NCBI GenBank assembly: GCA_015490315.1
Contig: WFYB01000145.1
Coordinates: 1-8,334, forward strand
Reading direction: 5' to 3'
DNA: 8,334 nt
Source: Sulfurovum sp.
GTDB taxonomy: Bacteria; Campylobacterota; Campylobacteria; Campylobacterales; Sulfurovaceae
The notes beneath the pieces are model-generated. The model worked only from the letters and a program-made list of their open reading frames with translations, was not told the DNA's origin and searched no databases. Positions 1 to 5,202 of this stretch are shown in pieces (the stretch's first letter is position 1; every line of letters begins with the position of its first letter). Made by a program: the position numbers and the translations under genes.

Positions 1-2
1 CC

Positions 3-572
3 GCCAAAAAGCAGCAGCGATGGATGGAGAAATATTGTGAGCAGAAGGGGTACGCCATCAACCCAAGCTGGATGATGGCAACCAATCTCAAAAGCAATCT
101 TTGCGAGATGGAAGCGACATTTGGCAAACGCTACTGCCCCTGCTTTGAGCCATCAGGTGACAAAGCGCTGGATAAAAAGATGATGTGTCCGTGTGAGTAT
201 ATCGAAGATGAGATCGCAGAGTACGGTACCTGCCACTGCGCACTCTTTGGTCCTGCCGATCTGAGCAAAGAGCAGTGGAAAGCCTCATCCAAACGCCTTA
301 TGGAAGAGTATCAAGTCCCCAAAAATCTCAAAAACGGCGTACTCGACACCCGCGGTATGCCGCTCGATCCGCGCCGCGGGCTGCCGGTACCTGACATGAT
401 GCATCAGGTCAAAGCGGTGCTCAACGGCTACAAAGGCGAAACGCTCACGGTCATTATCGAACGTGAACAGGAGGTACACAACCTTGAAAAAATCGCCGCC
501 TATAGAGGCTACGGGTGTTCATGGGAGCCCAAAGAGGATCATTTTGAAGCGGTGCTGAAGCTCAAAGGCTAA
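3..572 (+). CDS. Ferredoxin:thioredoxin reductase catalytic-chain protein with C-terminal TusA-like domain (5' end outside window)
   Basis: The frame is open to the window edge (A-K-K-Q-Q-R-W before the first ATG at 24), so the true start probably lies upstream. Counting from that ATG, the FTR catalytic signature is complete: C38-P-C40, C55-P-C57 and C70-H-C72. In the family these six cysteines hold a 4Fe-4S cluster beside a redox-active disulfide that passes ferredoxin electrons to thioredoxin-like partners. Residues about 105-182 resemble a TusA/SirA domain: an L-D-T-R-G strand, R-G-L-P-V-P-D-M-M in place of the usual R-G-L-x-C-P-x-P, K-G-E-T-L, and an amphipathic helix before a final strand. 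The TusA sulfur-carrying cysteine is replaced by leucine (L120), so ordinary persulfide transfer is unlikely. The gene ends convergently, overlapping the next stop codon by 4 bp. The FTR domain call is firm; the TusA-like call is by fold pattern only, and the in vivo partner is unknown. Confidence 0.82.
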   Translation, partial: AKKQQRWMEKYCEQKGYAINPSWMMATNLKSNLCEMEATFGKRYCPCFEPSGDKALDKKMMCPCEYIEDEIAEYGTCHCALFGPADLSKEQWKASSKRLMEEYQVPKNLKNGVLDTRGMPLDPRRGLPVPDMMHQVKAVLNGYKGETLTVIIEREQEVHNLEKIAAYRGYGCSWEPKEDHFEAVLKLKG

Positions 573-1390
573 TGCTTCAAGAGCTGCAGGAAGTCTCCTC
601 TGCTGCTGTATCCGGTGAACTGATGCAGTATCTTCTCGGTGGCGGGATCTACGATGTAGATGATCGGCGTAAACCGTGTCTTGCCAAGCTGTGAGGGGTA
701 GCGGTCTTTGTCAAGGTTGAGCATGACAGGGACATAACGCTCCTTGATCTTCGTATCAATATCCACTTGTGAGAGGATGCGGCTTTCGAGTTTGCGGCAC
801 CATGGGCAGTAGCTTGTTGTCATGAAGACCATCAGCGGCTTGCCCGCTTGCAGTGCTTTCTTTTTCGCTTTGGCATAACCTGTCTCATATCCCATCACTT
901 TAGCAAAGGTCTCATGGGTGACCGATCGCTTCTTGTTGGAGAGTTTTTTATTGTCTGAAATCCATTGGCGTTTGAACTTCTCCATCATCTCCTCCACCGT
1001 ATCGACGAGCTGATCCTCGACCTCATCCTCATCTTTGAAATCTGGGCTGATAAGACGGCTTTCCATATAGGTCACCCCAAAAACAGGCTGTGTTGCTCCC
1101 TCTCTGCGCACATACTCTCCAAGTTCCAGGTCTACCTTGAGTCCGACAGTGTGCCCCAGTGATATATCTTTGATCACAAACGCAAGCACACGGGATGGAT
1201 GCCCTGAAATATCGACACCCATCTCTTTGGAGGTCTCAGTCATAACTGTTTTGATATCCTCACTGTATTTCTCTGTCTTGACAGACATATTTGCCACGAT
1301 AGGATCGTAGCTATCTACACCTGTAAGCACATAGAAGCTTTGGGCATAGAGTATCACTGTTGCGAACAAACCTATAGATACTATTTTCAT
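569..1390 (-). CDS. Secreted thioredoxin-fold protein with CPWC active site
   Basis: The product has 273 residues. The ATG at 1390 was chosen because it opens a short signal peptide (M-K-I-V-S-I-G-L-F-A-T-V-I-L-Y-A-Q-S, cleavage likely near residue 17) and has an AGAGGA ribosome site a few bases upstream; the frame stays open for another 52 codons upstream. The C-terminal third is a thioredoxin fold: helix, K-P-L-M-V-F-M strand, C195-P-W-C198 redox pair, and the cis-proline in R-F-T-P242. The K-A-L-Q-A-G-K-P lead-in is typical of DUF255/Thioredoxin_7-like proteins. Residues about 20-150 form a separate domain that I do not recognise, with a beta-rich core, an acidic segment (D-E-D-E-V-E-D) and a helix. 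An exported oxidoreductase for cysteine proteins in the periplasm is the likely role; reductase and isomerase directions cannot be told apart. It converges with the FTR-like gene, overlapping by 4 bp, which may or may not be a functional link. Confidence 0.8.
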   Translation of the reverse strand: MKIVSIGLFATVILYAQSFYVLTGVDSYDPIVANMSVKTEKYSEDIKTVMTETSKEMGVDISGHPSRVLAFVIKDISLGHTVGLKVDLELGEYVRREGATQPVFGVTYMESRLISPDFKDEDEVEDQLVDTVEEMMEKFKRQWISDNKKLSNKKRSVTHETFAKVMGYETGYAKAKKKALQAGKPLMVFMTTSYCPWCRKLESRILSQVDIDTKIKERYVPVMLNLDKDRYPSQLGKTRFTPIIYIVDPATEKILHQFTGYSSRGDFLQLLKH

Positions 1391-1546
1391 AATGTCCTCT
1401 TTCTCTTTGAGATTAACCTCTTCGGCTACAATACCGCACTGTGCTGAAGGATACATCTTTTTATAAACTTCAGTAAGCCTCTTTTCAAACTCCGGCAATA
1501 AAGCGACAATCTCCGGATCAAAAAGGATGTGCCTACAAAGTAGGAT
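1391..1546 (-). other. Open, protein-like frame directly upstream of the thioredoxin-fold gene
   Basis: Upstream of the chosen start the same reverse frame has no stop for 52 codons, back to a TGA at 1547-1549. The conceptual peptide is protein-like, e.g. F-D-P-E-I-V-A-L-L-P-E-F-E-K-R-L-T-E-V-Y-K-K-M-Y-P with an amphipathic E/K pattern, but it contains no ATG; TTG at 1498 is the best start. It could be the tail of a decayed gene, a short unannotated gene ending in overlap, or chance. It is not part of the mature secreted protein if the signal peptide is real. Confidence 0.25.
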
Positions 1547-1560
1547 TCAGATTCATCTCC

Positions 1561-1587
1561 TGATTATACTATAATAGTCAAAAGGAG
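1561..1587. promoter_or_regulatory. Divergent promoter region with two -10-like boxes and the hydrolase ribosome site
   Basis: On the reverse strand TATAAT (1563-1568) could start the transcript for the thioredoxin-fold gene, with a leader of about 165 nt. On the forward strand TATAAT (1570-1575) lies just before the AAAGGAG ribosome site (1581-1587) of the hydrolase starting at 1594, which would give an almost leaderless message. No convincing -35 box is visible on either strand. The ribosome site is clear; the promoter calls are tentative. Confidence 0.4.
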
Positions 1588-1593
1588 TGTATC

Positions 1594-2448
1594 ATGTACA
1601 GCAAATGGCAACAGAAACTCATCTGCACCTACTTCAAACTCATTAGCCCCATTGCCCCTGATTTTGCCACGCGCTGTGCCTATAGGCTCTTTCACTATCC
1701 GATAGATACCCGAAGAAAACACCGAAATGAGAAGCCGCTGCCGATTCCTGAACACTTCAGTGTATCACTTGATAACGGAAAAATGTTACAGTGCTATGCG
1801 TGGGGTGATGAACATGCGCCTGCAGTGCTGCTTGTACACGGCTGGTCGACCAATGCCAGAAGTATGAGCCACCTCATCGATGCGCTGCTTCAAAGAGGCT
1901 ACCGTGTCGTTAGCTATGATGCGCCAAGACACGGCAAGAGCAAAGCAAAACGTGCTGACCTATCTGACTGGGCGAACTGTGTGCGGTCTGTTCTTACACA
2001 CATTGGGCATGTCAGGTGCATCGCTGCACACTCTTTTGGTGCCGCGGCAGTGACTGTCGCATCCAAGCGGGGACTTGATACAGACAAGCTCCTCTTCTTT
2101 GCTCCTATCCATGATGTTGTCTCGGTTTCAAATGATTTTGCACAAGAGCTCTGCATCCCTGAGAGTGTCGTTAAGCTGATGCGTCAATACACATGGCACA
2201 AAAACAGAGTGAATTTCGAATCTTTCGGCAAATCGTGGGAGGATCTTTTTTACACAACCCTGCAGGTACCTACCCTGATCTTCCACGACATCAATGACAA
2301 ACGTATCCCCATAGCACACTCCGAAAAACTATCCTCCCGATGGCCATGGGCAATACTGGTCAGAACCAAAGGGCTGGGGCACCGAAAGATTCTCGATGAT
2401 GAAAGTCTCATCGAACAAAGCTGCCGTTTTATCGATGAGCAGAGCTAA
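1594..2448 (+). CDS. Alpha/beta hydrolase family protein
   Basis: The 284-residue protein has a complete alpha/beta hydrolase layout. The oxyanion-hole strand L-L-V-H-G-W is at 79-84, the nucleophile elbow A-A-H-S147-F-G-A at 144-150, the acid D235 in H-D-I-N-D-K-R-I-P, and the catalytic H263 in G-L-G-H. The elbow has alanine (A145) where the classic G-x-S-x-G has its first glycine, which is tolerated in this superfamily. There is no convincing signal peptide: the N-terminus is basic with only a short hydrophobic patch, so it is probably cytoplasmic. The start is supported by AAAGGAG 6 nt upstream. The substrate cannot be inferred; an esterase or lysophospholipase-like role is possible. Its last 20 bp overlap the end of the convergent membrane-protein gene. 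Confidence 0.85.
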   Translation: MYSKWQQKLICTYFKLISPIAPDFATRCAYRLFHYPIDTRRKHRNEKPLPIPEHFSVSLDNGKMLQCYAWGDEHAPAVLLVHGWSTNARSMSHLIDALLQRGYRVVSYDAPRHGKSKAKRADLSDWANCVRSVLTHIGHVRCIAAHSFGAAAVTVASKRGLDTDKLLFFAPIHDVVSVSNDFAQELCIPESVVKLMRQYTWHKNRVNFESFGKSWEDLFYTTLQVPTLIFHDINDKRIPIAHSEKLSSRWPWAILVRTKGLGHRKILDDESLIEQSCRFIDEQS

Positions 2449-3103
2449 AGAGGATCTGCTTGCCATCGAGCATATCAAGCAGTATCCCCATCAGATAGAT
2501 CAAACCAAACATTTCCAAACTCTCCTCGATCGTATAATAGATCGTATAGAGCGGTGAGTCTGTCCCATAGAGATCCGCCTCTTGGGCTCCCAGAAGTTCA
2601 AACCCTACAGCTCCCGTCAGGAAAATCACTGCTGCAAGCACAAAGCGGTGAAAAAGTTTTTTGGGCATATGGTAAAAAAAACGGAAATAGAGCACAACCA
2701 GCAGAAGCACCAACAGCGAATAGCTGATGACCCATGGATAGTAAAGTATGCCAGATGCATCGACAAACTGTTCGGTCAGATCCCCAAGTTTTTCATGGAT
2801 CGTTGCACTCTCATCAAAGGATAGAAATGCAAAAACACCCGCAAGACCATACCAGTATTTCCGTTCATCTTGGCGGTATTTTCCCAATAACCAAAAAAAT
2901 AAAGCATTAAAAATAAAAAGCAAAGAAGAGAATAGTGTCGGTATATTTTGCTCTCTGTCGAGATCGAACATAGGTATAAAATCAAATTTGTCTGGATCGC
3001 CGACTATATAATATTTCACAGCAATGACAATGTGTATGAATATCAAAACAATAGCTGAGAATATAAAAAACCTCAGTACACTCTTCCTTTTTATTGTCAC
3101 CAT
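2429..3103 (-). CDS. Six-helix inner-membrane protein of unknown function
   Basis: This 224-residue protein has about six hydrophobic segments (roughly residues 11-32, 56-75, 85-97, 122-141, 153-175 and 198-212). I do not recognise a named family. Charged residues stand out at membrane borders: S-F-D97-E98-S-A-T-I-H103-E104 at the end of helix 3, F-E169 in helix 5, and I-E193-E194-S-L-E197-M-F-G before the last helix. Such paired acidic and histidine residues could bind a metal or protons, but this is inference. The ATG at 3103 has a GGGAG ribosome site about 12 nt upstream and a TATAAT at 3145-3150. The gene is transcribed divergently from the riboswitch-controlled repeat protein and converges, with a 20-bp overlap, on the hydrolase at 1594-2448. 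Confidence 0.75.
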   Translation of the reverse strand: MVTIKRKSVLRFFIFSAIVLIFIHIVIAVKYYIVGDPDKFDFIPMFDLDREQNIPTLFSSLLFIFNALFFWLLGKYRQDERKYWYGLAGVFAFLSFDESATIHEKLGDLTEQFVDASGILYYPWVISYSLLVLLLVVLYFRFFYHMPKKLFHRFVLAAVIFLTGAVGFELLGAQEADLYGTDSPLYTIYYTIEESLEMFGLIYLMGILLDMLDGKQILFSSAHR

Positions 3104-3144
3104 ATGACACTTTCTCCCGTTACAAAATGATCGTTGGATAAGAT

Positions 3145-3150
3145 ATTATA
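3145..3150 (-). promoter_or_regulatory. -10 box for the membrane-protein gene
   Basis: A perfect TATAAT on the reverse strand lies about 42 nt before the ATG at 3103, giving a leader of about 35 nt. The -35 position (about 3168-3173) is a poor match and falls inside the TAACACT direct repeat, so a bound regulator could affect both divergent promoters. Confidence 0.45.
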
Positions 3151-3156
3151 TGCAGG

Positions 3157-3174
3157 TAACACTTAGCTAACACT
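3157..3174 (+). repeat. Direct repeat TAACACT-N4-TAACACT, possible response-regulator site
   Basis: Two perfect 7-bp copies (3157-3163 and 3168-3174) are separated by 4 bp, an 11-bp period. That spacing is the classic layout for OmpR/PhoB-family regulators, which bind head-to-tail on one DNA face. The downstream copy overlaps the -35 position of the forward promoter (TATAAT 3195-3200), which lacks a recognisable -35 hexamer, as expected for an activator-dependent promoter. The binding protein is not identifiable from this window. Confidence 0.4.
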
Positions 3175-3194
3175 TTTTTTAAGACAAAACCCAA

Positions 3195-3200
3195 TATAAT
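3195..3200 (+). promoter_or_regulatory. -10 box of the riboswitch / repeat-protein transcript
   Basis: A perfect TATAAT lies directly upstream of the aptamer. Transcription would start near 3206-3208, at or next to the invariant aptamer G (3208). There is no good -35 hexamer. A T-run (3174-3180) and the TAACACT repeat occupy that region. Confidence 0.5.
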
Positions 3201-3285
3201 ATTTTAGGCTAAACCTGTCGCGAGGCGGGGGCAGAAAGCCACGGGTCTTCACATTTACTTCACCGAAGACAGCCGGGTTGCGTAT
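3201..3285 (+). promoter_or_regulatory. Cyclic-di-GMP class I (GEMM-I) riboswitch aptamer
   Basis: The core follows the GEMM-I plan. AGGCTAAA leads into P2 (3214-3219 with 3224-3229, 6 bp with two G-U) capped by a GNRA tetraloop GCGA (3220-3223). Then come the conserved AAAGCC (3235-3240), P3 (GTCTTC 3245-3250 with GAAGAC 3265-3270) and the conserved AGCCGGGTTGC (3271-3281). Mapped on the V. cholerae Vc2 aptamer numbering from memory, the ligand contacts are kept: A18 = 3206, G20 = 3208, A47 = 3235, C92 = 3281. The pairs 21-46 and 22-45 are swapped to C-G and T-A, which preserves pairing. G at position 20 favours c-di-GMP over the cAMP-GMP variant. P1 is weak. It lies in the leader of the secreted repeat-protein gene starting at 3396. 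Confidence 0.8.
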
Positions 3286-3388
3286 CCAAGCTATGCAATA
3301 TGCGGTTGTTGTCTCTTCGGGATCTCTGATTCCTTTCCTGACTTTATACATCTCCATATTGCAACCAAGATTTTCAATAAGTGGAGGA
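3276..3388 (+). promoter_or_regulatory. Putative riboswitch expression platform with mutually exclusive stems and ribosome site
   Basis: Three pairings compete. TGCAATATG (3294-3302) pairs perfectly with CATATTGCA (3355-3363), 9 bp with a 52-nt loop. GCAACC (3361-3366) could instead pair with GGTTGC (3276-3281), which contains ligand-contact C92 and so is available only when the aptamer is unfolded. CTCCA (3352-3356) can pair with TGGAG (3382-3386) of the ribosome site. No strong T-tract follows the first stem, so translational control looks more likely than termination. The ribosome site GGAGGA (3383-3388) sits 7 nt before the ATG. The switching mechanism is inferred. Confidence 0.4.
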
Positions 3389-3395
3389 ACGCACA

Positions 3396-5168
3396 ATGAA
3401 ACAGATAGTTTCAAAATTAATTTTCAGTACGGTAATCGCTTTGGCAGCATCGGTCGTCACGACACAAACTGCCGAAGCCAGATGGTCATGGCACGCTGGT
3501 TGGCAACATGGATGGAGTTGCAATAACGATAAAGGCTCATCTGACAAAGGCAGCAAGGGCTCACATGATAAAGGGTCAAAAGGCTCTTCCGATAAAGGGT
3601 CAAAATGTGACAAAGGCAGCAAAGGGTCACATGACAAAGGATCCAAAGGTTCAAGATGCGATAAAGGAAGCAAGGGGTCACACGATAAAGGCTCCAAGGG
3701 TTCTTCTGACAAAGGTAGTAAAGGCTCACATGACAAAGGGTCAAAAGGATCGTCAGATAAAGGAAGTAAAGGATGCCATGGTTCAAAGGGATCCAAAGGA
3801 TCAAAGCATCATCATGGATCTAAAGGATCTTCAGACAAGGGAAGCAAAGGATCAAAAGGATCAAAAGGTTCAAAAGGTTCTTCCTGTCATGTCAACGCAA
3901 CAGGCAAAGTATGCGGTCTTGTCTTTATCGATTCGGATGAAAACGGACGTTTCTCAAGATGGGATGATGAACGTTTGGCAAATGTAACTGTCATTATTAC
4001 CGACAGCAACGGAGATCAACATAAAGTAAAAACCAATAAACGCGGCTTCTATTGTGCCAAACATATTCCTGAAGGTGAAGCCACAGTTGAAATTGATAAA
4101 AACACGCTTCCAAGCGGTGTAGAACAAGTTGTAGGTGATGATCCCACCTCTCTCTATGTCAGACCATATAAAAGGAACTGGGCAGGCAAAGACGGATACA
4201 GCAAACCTGTAGCTACCGGTTCGGTATGCGGCAAAGTATTTGAAGATACCAATGGTAATGGCATACAGGATGCAGGTGAAGCAGGCATCAAAGGCATCAA
4301 AGTTCACATTACCGATGAGACAGGTACTGAATTTACCGTTACAACCGATCAAGACGGAAACTACTGTCAAACAGGTGTAGCCGAAGGCAGCACCGTCATC
4401 GATATAGATGATGCTTCACTCCCTTCAGGTGCAGTAGTCACAACAGAAGATCCAACCACAATCGATGTCCAGGCCGGTACAGATAACCAGGCAGGTAAAG
4501 ACGGTATCATACTTGCGCCTACCGGTAACGTCTGCGGAACCGTCTATGTCGATGTCAACAAGAACGGCCGCAAAGATTATGGAGAACCGGGCATTGCCAA
4601 TATCACTGTCAACATTACAGATAGCAACGGAAAAGTTACTTCTGTAGAAACCGGTGCTGACGGAAAATATTGTGCTTCCGGTATTGCGGAGGGAACTGCT
4701 GTAGTCGATGTCGATGAGAACGATCCCGATATGCCTGCAGATTCGGTACAGACTCTCAATGAAGATCCAAGTACTGTAGAGGTAGTTGCAGATACGAACA
4801 ACGATGCAGGCATTGACGGCTACTACAACCCTCATACCGGTCTTGGATGTACTTGTGCACACCTTTACATAGATGCCAATGCTGATGGCAAATATACCTA
4901 TGCAGATGGAGACAGAGGCATCAAAAACATTACAATCACTCTTGTCGATTCTCAGGGCAATACACACACTTTGGAAACAGATGCATTCGGCTATATGTTT
5001 GCCGTACTTCCTTTGGGAGAAACCACACTAACGGTGGATCTGAACGATCCTGATATGCCTGCAGATGTTAAACTGCTTGAAGGGGCGGGAGAAAATCCGG
5101 TTACTTTTGAAAATACAGCTGGACAAAATTCTCACCATTATGGTTTTATCCCAAAAATTACACCATAA
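3396..5168 (+). CDS. Secreted repeat protein: KGS-rich region plus four SdrD B-like domains, riboswitch-controlled
   Basis: The product has 590 residues. The ATG at 3396 is chosen over an in-frame GTG at 3381 because GGAGGA sits 7 nt upstream and overlaps that GTG. Residues 1-28 are a Sec signal peptide (cleavage after T-A-E-A). A Trp/His patch (W-S-W-H-A-G-W-Q-H-G-W) follows, then about 120 residues of (H/S)DKGSKGS repeats (about 45-163), strongly basic and low-complexity. Four SdrD B/Cna-B-like beta-sandwich domains follow at about 169-268, 274-370, 376-475 and 481-585. The first three share T-G-x-V-C-G at the start, D-x-N-x-N-G-like loops that could bind calcium (clearest in domains 2 and 3), and a G-x-Y-C strand suggesting one disulfide each. 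There is no LPXTG motif, C-terminal anchor or transmembrane helix, so export beyond the periplasm and surface attachment are unexplained. An adhesin or matrix protein is inferred from domains and the c-di-GMP riboswitch. It appears to be a single-gene transcript. Confidence 0.85.
   Translation: MKQIVSKLIFSTVIALAASVVTTQTAEARWSWHAGWQHGWSCNNDKGSSDKGSKGSHDKGSKGSSDKGSKCDKGSKGSHDKGSKGSRCDKGSKGSHDKGSKGSSDKGSKGSHDKGSKGSSDKGSKGCHGSKGSKGSKHHHGSKGSSDKGSKGSKGSKGSKGSSCHVNATGKVCGLVFIDSDENGRFSRWDDERLANVTVIITDSNGDQHKVKTNKRGFYCAKHIPEGEATVEIDKNTLPSGVEQVVGDDPTSLYVRPYKRNWAGKDGYSKPVATGSVCGKVFEDTNGNGIQDAGEAGIKGIKVHITDETGTEFTVTTDQDGNYCQTGVAEGSTVIDIDDASLPSGAVVTTEDPTTIDVQAGTDNQAGKDGIILAPTGNVCGTVYVDVNKNGRKDYGEPGIANITVNITDSNGKVTSVETGADGKYCASGIAEGTAVVDVDENDPDMPADSVQTLNEDPSTVEVVADTNNDAGIDGYYNPHTGLGCTCAHLYIDANADGKYTYADGDRGIKNITITLVDSQGNTHTLETDAFGYMFAVLPLGETTLTVDLNDPDMPADVKLLEGAGENPVTFENTAGQNSHHYGFIPKITP
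3528..3884 (+). repeat. Coding repeat region: 24-bp units encoding (H/S)DKGSKGS
   Basis: About ten 8-residue units alternate H-D-K-G-S-K-G-S and S-D-K-G-S-K-G-S, with insertions of single Cys or Arg-Cys, then degenerate into plain K-G-S triplets and an H-H-H cluster. The 24-bp unit uses varied synonymous codons (GGC, GGG, GGA, GGT; TCA, TCT, AGC, AGT), so the peptide is conserved more than the DNA, which points to selection on the protein. The region is also likely to change length by recombination. Confidence 0.9.
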
Positions 5169-5178
5169 TGCCGATATA

Positions 5179-5202
5179 ATAACCGGGTCTAAGCCCGGTT
5201 AT
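5179..5202. terminator. Hairpin between converging genes (shared terminator candidate)
   Basis: ATAACCGGG (5179-5187) pairs perfectly with CCCGGTTAT (5194-5202) around a 6-nt loop. It lies just after the repeat-protein stop (5166-5168) and contains the reverse-strand cca stop codon (TAG, 5189-5191) in its loop. No proper T-tract follows on either strand, so the terminator call rests on the stem and its position. Confidence 0.6.

Noticed and set aside
3163..3414. 83-codon reverse frame across the first riboswitch
   Set aside because: It overlaps the structured leader and the start of the repeat-protein gene, and shows no protein-like features.
3488..3504. Sigma-54-like TGGCAC-N5-TTGG
   Set aside because: The GG-to-GC spacing is 11 instead of 10 and it lies inside coding sequence just after the signal peptide.
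3374..3804. Long reverse-strand open frames rich in Pro/Leu/Ser across the KGS repeat
   Set aside because: They are periodic shadows of the repeat, with no ribosome site or signal; the forward frame has a signal peptide, ribosome site and domains.
3528..3884. CRISPR-like array
   Set aside because: Units are contiguous 24-bp coding repeats without unique spacers, and they lie in a clear protein frame.
4425..4967. 180-codon reverse frame opposite the SdrD B domains
   Set aside because: It is antisense to well-conserved domains and its residue pattern (Cys/Ile/Val-rich) mirrors the sense codons.
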